Shown one piece after another: positions 52,761 through 62,319 of a stretch of 64,000 nt of DNA (positions within the stretch are counted from its first letter, which is position 1; every line of letters starts with the position of its first letter). Under the pieces are notes generated by a model. It had not been told where the DNA came from. It made no database searches and was given only the letters and a program-made list of their open reading frames with translations. Origin of the DNA: Arthrobacter sp. NIO-1057 (GTDB lineage: Bacteria; Actinomycetota; Actinomycetes; Actinomycetales; Micrococcaceae); contig NZ_FMAT01000001.1 in assembly GCF_900094805.1 (NCBI RefSeq), positions 310,001 through 374,000 of the forward strand. Direction: 5' to 3'. The translations under genes were made by a program, and so were the position numbers.

Positions 52761-53182
52761 AGTGCCAACACTACTAATTGGCGAGCGCTGCGGGTACTCC
52801 CGATGACCAGTGACCTGGTTGACGGGCCGAAGCGAGAGCGACATTGCGGTCGATGCCACTGCGCTCGCCGTGAGACAGAGCCGATCAGTATGCACGGTCG
52901 GTGCGGATTGAAAGCTTAATTCTGCGAAACCAGCGTGGGCGAAATAATGATGCAAATATTCTGCCAGGGTCACAGCCAGCCCACTGGCTTCGAATATTCC
53001 CAAGGTCAGTTTGAGTTTTCACGGCATATCTTCGAAATCCGGCGCTATTCTTGGAATTCCCTAGCGTTTCATAATTTTTCAGGCTTGCCTGGCATCGCAT
53101 TATCATTATCGAGGCGTGTGCTGCGACACATCAGTAGCATTCCGACATAACGCCGAGTACTCCAACCACCAGAAGGACCTTC
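52761..53182. other. Intergenic region upstream of uvrA2 and the symporter
   Basis: A 422-base gap between divergent genes. Short open frames on both strands have no start signal or family likeness. AT-rich segments at 52940-53110 probably hold the promoters. No palindrome larger than six bases was seen. Confidence 0.45.
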
Positions 53183-54463
53183 ATGAAGCTGCTGAAATCT
53201 ATTCCCCTGCTTGGCTGGGTGCTTGTCGCCATCATCCTAGGCGTCTTATTGGGCCCCGTCATGCCGGTATGGTTGGGAAGCTTGTTCCTTACCTACAATT
53301 CGATTTTCTCGGGCTTCCTGAGCTTCGTTGTACCGCTGATCATCTTTGGCCTGGTTGCCCCTGCCATTGCTGAGCTGGGAAAAGGCGCGGGCAAATGGCT
53401 TGGCATCACCGCTGTCATTGCCTACAGTTCGACCATCTTCGCAGGTCTTCTTGCGTACTTTGTGAGCCGCTGGGTATTTACCCCGTCTCTGTCCGGGGGT
53501 GGGCTGGAAGCCATCGGTGAAGGAGAAGGATCAGGATTCGAACCATTTGTCACCCTTGCGTCTAGTGCAGGAGATTCAGCAACTGAAATCGTCCTGCCAC
53601 CAGCCCTGGATGTGATGACTGCATTAGTCTTAGCCTTCATCCTTGGCCTCGGCATGACCACGTTCCGTTCCAAAGTGCTATTCCGTGGCGTGGTTGAGTT
53701 CCGAACCATCATTGAGCTCGTGATTCGTCGCGTTGTAGTGCCGGCGCTGCCACTGTTCATCTTCGGTATTTTCCTGGACCTTTCGGCCAGTGGTAGTGCC
53801 ATCACCGTGGTCACCAAGTTCCTGCTAGTTGCCCTTGTGTCCTTCGCGCTGACCCTTGTAGTGCTGCTGATCCAGTACTCGATTGCCGGTGCCATGAATA
53901 AGCGCAATCCGCTGACCGCATTGTGGGGCATGCGTGATGCGTACTTCACCGCTCTGGGCACCTCGTCTTCGGCGGCGACCATTCCGGTCACGCTGGCTTC
54001 GGCAAAGAAGAATGGTGTGTCGGATTCTGTGGCCGGATTTGTGATCCCTCTGGGAGCGACCATCCACCTCTCGGGCTCGATGGTGAAGATCACCTGCTTC
54101 TCCATCGCAGTTCTTCTGCTCACCGGTGGGGATGTCAACTTCGGCTCCTACCTCCCCTTCATCCTCATGCTCGGTGTCATGATGATTGCCGCTCCGGGCG
54201 TTCCTGGCGGAGCTATCGCTGCGGCCGCTGGTCTGCTGGCACAGATGCTCGGCTTCGGCGAGGTGGAAGTTGGACTCATGTTCGCCGCCTACATTGCACT
54301 TGATAGCTTCGGTACCGCAACCAACGTGACCGGTGACGGCGCGGTGGCAATGATCATGCAGAAGCTGACACATGGCAGGCTAGGCACACAGCCGCAGAGC
54401 GAGGACGACGAAATCGTCGAGTTGGCTGACGGCTCCAAGAGCGCCCATCAGCTAGGCGAGTAA
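53183..54463 (+). CDS. Dicarboxylate/amino acid:cation symporter (DAACS family)
   Basis: A 426-residue membrane transporter with eight or more hydrophobic segments. The serine-rich loop TSSSAATIPVTLASAKK marks the family. The usual GATINMDG motif is GATIHLSG here, and the substrate motif ends in TATNVTGDGAVAMI without the usual Arg, so it belongs to a divergent subgroup and may not carry C4-dicarboxylates; cystine or a small amino acid are options. It is convergent with cysE. ATG at 53183 with AGAAGGA upstream. Confidence 0.85.
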   Translation: MKLLKSIPLLGWVLVAIILGVLLGPVMPVWLGSLFLTYNSIFSGFLSFVVPLIIFGLVAPAIAELGKGAGKWLGITAVIAYSSTIFAGLLAYFVSRWVFTPSLSGGGLEAIGEGEGSGFEPFVTLASSAGDSATEIVLPPALDVMTALVLAFILGLGMTTFRSKVLFRGVVEFRTIIELVIRRVVVPALPLFIFGIFLDLSASGSAITVVTKFLLVALVSFALTLVVLLIQYSIAGAMNKRNPLTALWGMRDAYFTALGTSSSAATIPVTLASAKKNGVSDSVAGFVIPLGATIHLSGSMVKITCFSIAVLLLTGGDVNFGSYLPFILMLGVMMIAAPGVPGGAIAAAAGLLAQMLGFGEVEVGLMFAAYIALDSFGTATNVTGDGAVAMIMQKLTHGRLGTQPQSEDDEIVELADGSKSAHQLGE

Positions 54464-54476
54464 AGCGCCTCAATAC

Positions 54477-54522
54477 ACGAATGGCCGATGTTCCAATCAG
54501 GGAACATCGGCCATTCGTTTTT
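54477..54522. terminator. Bidirectional terminator between the symporter and cysE
   Basis: A 17-base perfect stem (54478-54494 with 54501-54517) with loop AATCAG and TTTTT. Confidence 0.93.
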
Positions 54523-54534
54523 GAGGAGCTTGGA

Positions 54535-55119
54535 CTAGATCCACATCGCTGGATCAATGTACTCGGCAGGGTCCACCGCCGGCTTGCGCTCTTCAGGCTT
54601 GCGTGGGCGATTCTGCGCAGGGATTCCGGTCACGATGGATCCTTCAGGAGCGTCCTTGACCACTACGGCATTGGCACCGATTGCCGAGTCGGCACCGATC
54701 ACTATCGGGCCCAGCACCTTGGCGCCGGCGCCGATGACAACGCGGTCGCCGATGGTTGGGTGGCGCTTGACCTTGGCCAAGGAACGTCCACCGAGGGTCA
54801 CTCCGTGATACAGCATTACGTCTTCGCCGATTTCCGCGGTTTCACCGATGACGATGCCCATGCCGTGGTCAATGAAGAAGCGACGGCCGATGGTGGCGCC
54901 TGGGTGGATTTCAATTCCGGTAAGTGCGCGGGTTGCCTGAGAAATCAAGCGTGCGATTCCCCTGGAAGAAGGGTTCTGCCACAACTTGTGGGCCAGCCGG
55001 TGAGCCCAGATGGCGTGCAACCCGGAATATACGAAAAAGTTTTCGGTATCGCTGCGTGCCGCAGGATCATGCTGTCGAGCTGTGGCCAGGTCTTCACGCA
55101 GCCGGGAGAAAAAACTCAT
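54535..55119 (-). CDS. cysE: Serine O-acetyltransferase
   Basis: A 194-residue short-form CysE that makes O-acetylserine. The hexapeptide core reads [30 protein letters not shown], with the active His in HPGA and DHG. The C-terminal tail is Pro/Lys-rich. It follows cysK on the same strand after a 141-base gap with a long hairpin. ATG at 55119. Confidence 0.95.
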   Translation of the reverse strand: MSFFSRLREDLATARQHDPAARSDTENFFVYSGLHAIWAHRLAHKLWQNPSSRGIARLISQATRALTGIEIHPGATIGRRFFIDHGMGIVIGETAEIGEDVMLYHGVTLGGRSLAKVKRHPTIGDRVVIGAGAKVLGPIVIGADSAIGANAVVVKDAPEGSIVTGIPAQNRPRKPEERKPAVDPAEYIDPAMWI

Positions 55120-55173
55120 GAATACTACCTTAGGGGTTGCGGTTCGCTGTGGCGGAATCGTAAGACGTCACAC

Positions 55174-55242
55174 AATAAATCGGCGCGAGCCGCACCGAAA
55201 GTGGTCTCTATTAGACCCAACGGTGGCTCGCGCCGATTTATT
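55174..55242 (-). terminator. Long hairpin between cysK and cysE
   Basis: An 18-base perfect stem (55174-55191 with 55225-55242) encloses 33 bases that also pair (GGTCT/AGACC). It probably terminates or attenuates the cysK transcript before cysE. Confidence 0.8.
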
Positions 55243-55260
55243 CTGATTTGCCGAAACTAA

Positions 55261-56196
55261 TTAGCCACGGATGTCATCAAAGAGCAGGGTGGAGATGTAA
55301 CGCTCACCGAAGTCAGGGATGATGGCAACAATTTGCTTGCCAGCGTTCTCTTCACGAGCAGCGATCTGCAGTGCGCCCCAAACAGCTGCACCAGCGGAAA
55401 TACCACCGAGGATGCCTTCCTTGACACCCAAAGCGCGTGCGGTAGCTACTGAGTCTTCGATGCTGGCATCGAGAACTTCGTCGTAGAGTTCGGTATCGAG
55501 GACCTCTGGGATGAAGTTTGCGCCCAAGCCCTGGATCTTGTGTGGGCCTGGCTTGCCACCGTTGAGGATTGGGGAATCCTTTGGCTCAACAGCAACAATC
55601 TTCAGGCTAGGGTTCTTTTCCTTCAAGTAGCGACCGGCGCCGGTGATAGTGCCACCGGTACCAATACCTGCAACGAGGATGTCAACGTTGCCTTCGGTGT
55701 CGTCCCAGATTTCTGGGCCGGTGGTGTCAGCGTGGATCTGTGGGTTGGCAGTGTTAGCGAACTGCTGAGCCCAGACAGCGTTCTCCGAGGTAGCCACGAT
55801 TTCCTTGGCCTTCTCCACAGCACCACGCATGCCGTCGGCACCTGGGGTCAAAACGATCTCTGCGCCGAAAGCACGCAGCATCACGCGACGTTCGGTGGAC
55901 ATGGTCTCAGGCATGGTCAAGATGACCTTGTAGCCGCGGGCAGCGCCAACCATGGCCAGAGCGATGCCGGTGTTACCGGAGGTGCCCTCGACAATGGTGC
56001 CACCTGGCTTCAATGCGCCGGACTTCTCAGCGGCATCAACAATAGCTACACCGATACGGTCCTTGACGGAGTTGGCTGGGTTGTAGAATTCCAGCTTTAC
56101 GGCGATGTTGCCGGCCAGTCCTTCATCAAGTCGGTTCAGCTTTACCAGCGGGGTGCGGCCGATAACTTCGGTGACGTTGTTGTAAATCTTGCCCAT
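55261..56196 (-). CDS. cysK: O-acetylserine sulfhydrylase (cysteine synthase A)
   Basis: A 311-residue PLP enzyme that makes cysteine from O-acetylserine and sulfide. The PLP Lys is in [11 protein letters not shown], the Ser/Thr substrate loop is [11 protein letters not shown], and the phosphate loop is [12 protein letters not shown]. The C-terminal [14 protein letters not shown] is the CysE-contact region of the family. ATG at 56196 is followed upstream by a 128-base gap. Confidence 0.96.
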   Translation of the reverse strand: MGKIYNNVTEVIGRTPLVKLNRLDEGLAGNIAVKLEFYNPANSVKDRIGVAIVDAAEKSGALKPGGTIVEGTSGNTGIALAMVGAARGYKVILTMPETMSTERRVMLRAFGAEIVLTPGADGMRGAVEKAKEIVATSENAVWAQQFANTANPQIHADTTGPEIWDDTEGNVDILVAGIGTGGTITGAGRYLKEKNPSLKIVAVEPKDSPILNGGKPGPHKIQGLGANFIPEVLDTELYDEVLDASIEDSVATARALGVKEGILGGISAGAAVWGALQIAAREENAGKQIVAIIPDFGERYISTLLFDDIRG

Positions 56197-56324
56197 CTTT
56201 TATGCAGTCCTTACGTGACTCATTTCGGCCGCGGTTACCGGCGGCGAGTTACTTGCAGGTGACCGGCGCAATGGCACGGACACCGTGGAGGTTCATATAC
56301 AACCCTAGTAGGCGATTCGTCTAG

Positions 56325-56927
56325 CTACGCTTCATTTAGCCATCGAGCGTAATATTTCCTGACCTTTGCGAGTTTTGGATCAATAATCACGCGACAATAT
56401 CCGACATCTTGGTTCGCAGAGTAATAATCCTGATGTATTTGCTCTGCTGGGTAGAAATCTTTTGACTCTTCTATGGTTGTGACGATCGGATTAGGGTACA
56501 GTGGCGCAAATTTGTTGATCGCGTCAGCAAATAATTCGCGCTGCTCATCATCAAGAGGGAACATCGCCGAGCGATATTGTGTGCCCACATCGTAGCCCTG
56601 ACGATTGAGCGTGGTGGGGTCATGAACGGTGAAGAACATATCCAAGATGACCTCAGCGGGCACGATTTGTGGATCAAAGATGACGGCAACACCTTCGGCA
56701 TGGCCCGTGGTCCCGGTACATACCTGGCGGTAGTCCGGATTGTTGGTGTGTCCACCAATGTATCCAGAGATCACGGCATGAACGCCACGTGTGCGCTGAT
56801 AGACCGCATCCAAACACCAGAAGCAACCGCCGGCTAAAACGAAGGTTGTGAGCTTGGTGTCTTCAAGCTGCAGGGATGGGGTGAACTGATGTGGTGATTG
56901 AAGGCTGAGAATACTCACATAGTTCAT
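56325..56927 (-). CDS. msrA: Peptide methionine sulfoxide reductase MsrA
   Basis: A 200-residue reductase for methionine-S-sulfoxide. The catalytic Cys is in FVLAGGCFWCLDAVYQ; GYIGG, GHAEGV and HDPTTLNRQGYDVGTQYRS are conserved. ATG at 56927 adds a short N-terminus before the core; no strong ribosome site is seen and a downstream start cannot be excluded. It is divergent from the Nif3 gene 57 bases away. Confidence 0.93.
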   Translation of the reverse strand: MNYVSILSLQSPHQFTPSLQLEDTKLTTFVLAGGCFWCLDAVYQRTRGVHAVISGYIGGHTNNPDYRQVCTGTTGHAEGVAVIFDPQIVPAEVILDMFFTVHDPTTLNRQGYDVGTQYRSAMFPLDDEQRELFADAINKFAPLYPNPIVTTIEESKDFYPAEQIHQDYYSANQDVGYCRVIIDPKLAKVRKYYARWLNEA

Positions 56928-56984
56928 AACGACGCGGCGTTGCATTCTGTTCCATAGATGTTGGCAACGCGTAGGCTGGTTGGT

Positions 56985-57938
56985 ATGCAGAGCAAGGCAA
57001 ATAACTCGCAAGAACCGGGGAAGAAGAATTCAACCCCGGACGCTGCTGCGCTTAAGCCCGTTACCGATGAAGAAGTGAAGCAGTCTGAGGAGACTAAATC
57101 CTCACCGCCCACAACTCTAGGTAATGTCCTTGAAGCAGTAGAGGAGCTTTGGCCACAATCCCTGGCCGAGAACTGGGACGCCGTCGGTTTGGTGACGGGA
57201 CGAACCAGCCAGCAGGTTTCAAAGGTCGTCATGGCCGTGGATCCGACGCTGGAGGTGATTGAAGATGCGATCGAGCGTGGGGCTGATCTGCTGATCACGC
57301 ACCACCCGTTGCTATTGCGCGGTGTCACCCAGGTAGCTGGCACCAGCTTCAAGGGTGAAGCAATCCATCGCCTCATTGAAACTGGAACTGCACTACTGAC
57401 CGCACACACCAACGCCGACAGTGCCATCGGGGGAGTCAACGATGCCCTGGCCGATGCCTTCGGTCTCAAAGAATGTGTTCCCTTGGTGGAGTCCAAGGAT
57501 GGTCTGCCCGAAGAAGGGTTAGGCCGTGTGGGCTTCTTGGGAAAACCGATGAAGCTCGAAGACTTCGCCGAGCGCGTGTACACCGTACTGCCTGCTGTGG
57601 CAGGTGGCGTACGGGTTGCAGGTGACCGCAGTGGGATTATTCGAAAAGTTGCGTTGTGCGGGGGAGCGGGTGACTCACTGTTTGATGCCGTTCGCTCACA
57701 TCAAGCCGATGTGTATGTCACCGCAGATTTGCGTCATCACCCGGCCAGTGAAGCGCGAGAAGCTGCCAATGGCGGATTCCCTTACCTTATTGACGTATCG
57801 CACTTTGCCTCAGAATGGGTGTGGCTATCGGCTGGCGCCCGTGCGCTAGCTAATGTTTTGAACGATTTGGGACATGCGGTGGAGATTGAAATCTCGCAGA
57901 TTAATAGTGACCCTTGGGACTTTGTTCTCACGCCGTAG
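56985..57938 (+). CDS. Nif3-like dinuclear metal-centre protein
   Basis: A 317-residue protein of the YbgI/NIF3 family, which forms hexameric toroids with two metals per subunit. Metal ligands are in LLITHHPLLLRG (His, His), AHTNADSA (His, Asp) and the C-terminal DVSHFASE (His, Glu). An unusual hydrophilic 50-residue leader (SKANNSQEPGKKNSTPD) precedes the fold. ATG 56985 is preferred over 56958. GTP cyclohydrolase-like activity has been proposed for the family; it is not proven. It is followed 12 bases later by a VOC gene. Confidence 0.9.
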   Translation: MQSKANNSQEPGKKNSTPDAAALKPVTDEEVKQSEETKSSPPTTLGNVLEAVEELWPQSLAENWDAVGLVTGRTSQQVSKVVMAVDPTLEVIEDAIERGADLLITHHPLLLRGVTQVAGTSFKGEAIHRLIETGTALLTAHTNADSAIGGVNDALADAFGLKECVPLVESKDGLPEEGLGRVGFLGKPMKLEDFAERVYTVLPAVAGGVRVAGDRSGIIRKVALCGGAGDSLFDAVRSHQADVYVTADLRHHPASEAREAANGGFPYLIDVSHFASEWVWLSAGARALANVLNDLGHAVEIEISQINSDPWDFVLTP

Positions 57939-57950
57939 ACCATTTCAACA

Positions 57951-58364
57951 ATGCTGCATCATCTAGAAATCTGGGTTGATGACTTAGCAGCCAGCACAGC
58001 ATCGCTGGGCTGGCTGCTAAGCCGTATTGGCTACCAAATTCAGTCGCAGTGGGGCAACGGGATTAGCTATGAATTTGGTGATCACTACATCGTTCTTGAA
58101 TCTGGTCCTGACGTTCTGCATCAACGCCACGAACGACGCTCACCAGGGCTGAACCATTTTGCCTTCAGCTTGCCTAATGCCGAGGACGTTGAGGCTGTTG
58201 TCGCGGAATCGATACAGCATGGATTTACTTTGATGTTTGCTGATAAACATCCGTATGCCGGTGGACCGCATCATTACGCAGCGTACCTTGAAGACAACGC
58301 TGGATTCGAAGTTGAGTTAGTCGCTGTCGATTCCTCAACACCTCATGCGAAGCAACAAGGGTGA
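57951..58364 (+). CDS. VOC family protein
   Basis: A 137-residue single VOC module. Likely metal ligands are His in MLHHLEIWVDDL, His in GLNHFAFSL and Glu in GFEVELVAV. It lies 12 bases after nif3 and may be co-transcribed. Substrate unknown. The hairpin at 58360-58395 covers the stop codon. Confidence 0.85.
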   Translation: MLHHLEIWVDDLAASTASLGWLLSRIGYQIQSQWGNGISYEFGDHYIVLESGPDVLHQRHERRSPGLNHFAFSLPNAEDVEAVVAESIQHGFTLMFADKHPYAGGPHHYAAYLEDNAGFEVELVAVDSSTPHAKQQG

Positions 58365-58395
58365 GTTTCAGAAAAATTGCTGCCTGAAACTCACC
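58360..58395. terminator. Hairpin between VOC and sialidase pseudogene
   Basis: GGTGAGTTTCAG (58360-58371) pairs with CTGAAACTCACC (58384-58395); 12 bases perfect. It overlaps the 3' end of the sialidase frame. Confidence 0.7.
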
Positions 58396-60684
58396 CACTG
58401 CATCGTGCGGAAACTAATTATGTAGTTATCGGACGAAGAGATCCGTGACTGTACCTGGGTTTCGCCGTTTTGTGCAGTTACCATTTTGCCTAGGCCCATG
58501 ACCTTGCCGGCAGAAGCTTTAACACTGTTTTGCAATCGTCGCACGGTGGTGCTCTTGGTTTCTCCCGCATCTATCGATGCGAAACTGAACCCCGGTCCCG
58601 TGACGTCACGCAGGCGAACATTACCGGTATTGGTCACTGTCACGTCGTAACTGATCCAGGTGCCGGCCTTGTCTGAAGACTTGTTCGTGGCAGTGGACGG
58701 AGCCGGTTCCGATACCGCAACGGAGAAACTCGGCTGTCGCTGGATAAGATCAACTTCTTCGCCGCTGATGGTGTACTGATCCACGATGGTGTTATTTCCT
58801 ATTCGACCAGAAGTCCAATGGGTTTCAGGAACAAAGTAGTCATCGGATAGTTCTTCGCTCGTTACCTCGTGACGCGGTATGGTGCATGCATATGTTGCCG
58901 CCGCGGCCAAGTTGGAGTCGCGGCAGTTTCCTGCAGGACTCGTTTGTCCTACTGGACCGGCTGCAAAAGGTGAGAAGTTGCCGTTGGTCGGGACAACCCA
59001 TTGGGCGATGTTGCCGATGTTAGTTACGTTGAAGGTGTAGGACAGTTTTTCGCCGACAACATACGGGTTGGTTGCTAAGTCTCGCGTGCTGTCTGCGCGT
59101 TGGCCCTGAACTTTAATACCGGTTGTTTCCGGGGCAGTGATCTTCCCCGAAACGGTGGCTTGAGAAGTTTTACCTGAATCGCTGGTGAACTGCACCTGCA
59201 GGCTTTGGTTACCGTTGCCGGTGGCTGCGACCTTGACCGGGATCGTCACTGTGGTGCTGGCCCCCGCGACAAGGTTGGAAACCTGCTGTGGTTTGGTACT
59301 AAATACGTCGGTGTCGGTTGCTGTAATGGATCCGGAGATTGCCTGCGGCTCCTGATTGGTGATCGTCACCGGCAGCTCAAGCGTAGTTCCAGGATTGGTG
59401 GAAAATGAGTCCGCAGTCATTGGAGCGCAGACGTAGTTCAGCCATGATTCATCAAACGTGGCGAACTGCATGGCGTCGGTGTAGTTGGCTTCGTAGAACA
59501 CCGCGTACTTTCCGTTATCAATAGCCTCGGCGACAGAATATGCAGAGGTGCCGCGACGGATGGTTCGTAATCCGGGCCAAGTCTTTCCGTCATCGCACGA
59601 TACTCGCGCGGAGACGTTGGACCGTGACGTTTGAGAATTGGCCCCGGTGTAGAGAAGCTTTTTGGCTTGTGCACTGTTGGCTTCGGCGTCAGGGAACATC
59701 TGGGTGATGTGCGCGTTATTGGTGGGATCGGCCAAATTCTTGTCTTGAGTGACCGCAGAATAGCTATGCCCGCAATCCTCGGAGATTGCGACTTTTCGGT
59801 AACCTCTGCCGGAGCTGTCTCGCGCGTTGAGCATTAAGCGTCCGTCGGAGAGCTCAACTACCTTGTTTTCATCCATGGCAGTTCCCGTGAATTCACCACG
59901 TTGCCAGGTAACACCTCCATCATCGGAATTCACCGAGTACGCCTGAATGGAGCGGCTGGCGTTGGCTTGCATCACATCACCTGCGAACTGCTGCACAAGT
60001 CGCCCTGCGTATTTGCCGCGGGTGATTTGAACTCCATGGCCTGATGTGGCAAAAGTTGAGCGTACTGCACCGGTCACCGCGCTATCGCCAGGCTTGACGA
60101 CATCTGTGATCAGACGGGGTGCGCTTCATGTTGTGCCATTGTCGGTGGACTCGACCACGGCTGCGCTGAGCACCTGTCGGTTGCTGTCGTCATGCCCCCA
60201 GGTGCTTCCGGCGAAGTCCTGATCTTTGGAGTAAACGAAGAAGGCGAAGACTTTTCCAGTGTTCTTGTCGAAAACATAACTGGGGTCAGAGTGTCCGTAT
60301 TTGCCTGTCGAGCTGTCACCTGCAAATCCGGCGGCGATGGTGGTCATTGGCCCCCCAGGTCACGCAGTTATCGGTGCTTTTCCTTTGCACGATGCTGTTG
60401 GGGTTTGGTGCATCGGTGGCATTTGAAGGCCTTGCATCCCATGCGGCCAGCACGACACCATCTCCGAGGTGAATGAGAGCCGGAATTCTATAAAAGAAAT
60501 TCTGGTCAGAGCGATCGGAACCGAGATTGATCTCGGTATAAGTTCCCGGTGGGGTTGTCGGGTCAGCTTCTTCGACGGTCGAAGCCGCCATGGCTGGGGT
60601 GATGCTCAATGATGGGATGGCCAGACTGAACGCTGGTGCCGTGACCAGAATTTTTCGATGCCCGAGCTGAAAGTGACTTCGCAT
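58368..60684 (-). pseudogene. Sialidase (neuraminidase) pseudogene with frameshift and nonsense codon
   Basis: The intact form would be about 770 residues: a Sec signal from ATG 60684 (LVTAPAFSLAIPSLSITPAMA), a sialidase beta-propeller and two C-terminal beta domains. The FRIP-type Arg is in FFYRIPALI and the acid Asp region in LAAWDARPS. Asp-boxes NSDDGGVTW and SCDDGKTW are intact. Three lesions are seen: the G6 run at 60351-60356 has one base too many and shifts the frame after TWG; a TGA at 60126-60128 replaces the Trp of the Asp-box STDNGTTW; and the first Asp-box has Cys for Gly (STDNCVTW). Later domains read NEW3-like (STNPGTTLELPVTI) and DUF11-like (KLSYTFNVTNIGN). The loss of function is inferred. 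Confidence 0.88.
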
Positions 60685-60830
60685 GGGCCAGTTCCTCACA
60701 GAGGTAGAGACCCGAGTTATCAAAGGACGTATGACGTAGGACGTCATGTGTGAAGTCCATGTGAAATGGATCACTGGCGGAAGTGGGTAGAGCTATTCTT
60801 TTGAAAGATTTCGGGAAAGTTGGGCGAAAT

Positions 60831-61649
60831 TTACTTTGCAGTGATGAACTGATGATCTTCAGGAAGCAAAATATTCAGGGCAAGCCCCTTTTTATCCTCA
60901 ACAAGAGTTGCATCCCAGCGAGACTGAATGAGCTCAACCAATTGCTCAGGTGTCTCTGGCCCGGTTTCTTCCTCAACCAAGAAACGGGCCACTTCACCAC
61001 GTGTGTGCTTGGCAAAATGGGAGACAACTTTCGGAACCCCATTGCGTAACTGGAAAACGTTGATGGCAACACTTTTGCCGTTACCTGGTTTGTAGGCAGC
61101 AGCGTAAGTGCTTGAACGCGCATCAACGATTAGCTGTTCTGTGGCCGCTTTGTCCAAGACTGGCGTGAGTCGTTTCTTCCACCAGCTGGCCAGTTTTCCC
61201 AAGGGTTCGAGCTTCACGGACATGGACAGCCGGTACGGAGGGATGCGATCGCCAAAACGCACCGCACCCCAGAGTGCGGAAATTACCACAATGCTTGCGT
61301 CGGCCCGAGCCTGGGCTGCAGGAGTTAGTGACGCATAACCCAAGGCTTCGAAGAGGACACCTGAATAAATATCGTGTGCCTTGGCGGCCGGTTCTGTGTG
61401 CAAGTTGATATTGCGAGCAACTTCGTTGGCCAATGAAGCGCCCACGCCCAGGACGCTCATCGCATCCTCACGGCTTGAAACTGCAGCCAGAGCCTCTAGA
61501 ACTAGATGGCGTTCATCATTGAGTTCGGAAAACGAAAGATCAGCGAGGTCAAAGGGGGAGCCTTCAGCATGGGCAGTTTTACCCTCGGAAGGTGGTAACA
61601 AAATGAGCACGCCTTCCAGCTTATCGGAGGAATGCAGGGTGTACGCCAT
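60831..61649 (-). CDS. yaaA: YaaA family peroxide-stress protein
   Basis: A 272-residue DUF328 protein: LILLPPSEGKTA at the core start, YSGVLFEALGY, VVISALWGAVRFGDRIPPYRL and the end segment SHFAKHTRGEVARFLV. In E. coli YaaA lowers free iron during peroxide stress. ATG 61649 has AGGA eight bases upstream on the minus strand; a GTG at 61610 would start just before LILLPPSEGK and is the usual family start, while ATG 61670 is also open. Confidence 0.9.
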   Translation of the reverse strand: MAYTLHSSDKLEGVLILLPPSEGKTAHAEGSPFDLADLSFSELNDERHLVLEALAAVSSREDAMSVLGVGASLANEVARNINLHTEPAAKAHDIYSGVLFEALGYASLTPAAQARADASIVVISALWGAVRFGDRIPPYRLSMSVKLEPLGKLASWWKKRLTPVLDKAATEQLIVDARSSTYAAAYKPGNGKSVAINVFQLRNGVPKVVSHFAKHTRGEVARFLVEEETGPETPEQLVELIQSRWDATLVEDKKGLALNILLPEDHQFITAK

Positions 61650-61764
61650 TGATGAATCCTGTTGGAGCATGGGCCTGTGGGTAGGTCGGAATTGATGGAA
61701 GTTGTGGTGCAGTGCTCGCTGGATTTGTTCTTGAAGGCAAATCTTCGGGGATAGAATGGTTAAC

Positions 61765-62121
61765 GAATGGGATGGCTAGACGGTCGCGTGGCAAGTAATT
61801 GTCCCGAGGAACGTCCGGGCTCCGCAGAACAGGGTGGTGGGTAACGCCCACTCGGGGCAACCCGCAGGCTAGTGCCACAGAAAATAGACCGCCAGGCTTC
61901 CTGGTAAGGGTGAAACGGTGGTGTAAGAGACCACCAGCGTCCCGGGTGACCGGGATGGCTTGGTAAACCCCACTCGGAGCAAGGTCAGACAGACTGCGTT
62001 ATGAGGGCTGTTCGTTCCATGCAGTCGGGTGGACCGCTAGAGGCTGTCGGCAACGGCAGTCGTAGATAGATGACCGTCCCGCTTCGGCGCGACAAAACCC
62101 GGCGTATCGGCCATCCCATTC
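61765..62121 (+). ncRNA. rnpB: RNase P RNA, bacterial class A
   Basis: The outer P1 stem GAATGGGATGG (61765-61775) and CCATCCCATTC (62111-62121) is perfect. Inside are the class A landmarks: the conserved GAGGAACGTCCGGGCTCC block (61809 on), the ACAGGGTGGTGGGTAACGCCC region, GGGTGAAACGGTGG, the GTAAACCCC segment, and the 3' GATAGATGACCGTC. The length (357) is normal for actinobacteria. It matures tRNA 5' ends. Confidence 0.97.
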
Positions 62122-62319
62122 ATTAAACGTTTTCCTCAGGTGAGATGATTCACAGCACTTCGTGCTCCGAATTTTTCTGCGCAGTTTAGAATGGAGAGCG
62201 TACTTAGTACTTACGAGGATGATCCTGTAGACCTCGTACCACCGCAAAAGCAATGGTGCTTCCCACGGTGCCAACCGACTTTATGGATCTGCGAGTCGGC
62301 TGAATTGGAAGGATTTTCT

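Noticed and set aside
52885-53106. Small frames between uvrA2 and the symporter as genes
   Set aside because: No ribosome site, no conserved motif and biased only by chance.
60126-60128. TGA in the sialidase as a recoded Trp or Sec codon
   Set aside because: The genome uses TGA as a normal stop in many genes here, no SECIS-like element was seen, and a second frame lesion is present.
61621-61878. Minus-strand frame over the 5' part of rnpB
   Set aside because: It overlaps the RNase P RNA and the yaaA start and has no protein likeness.
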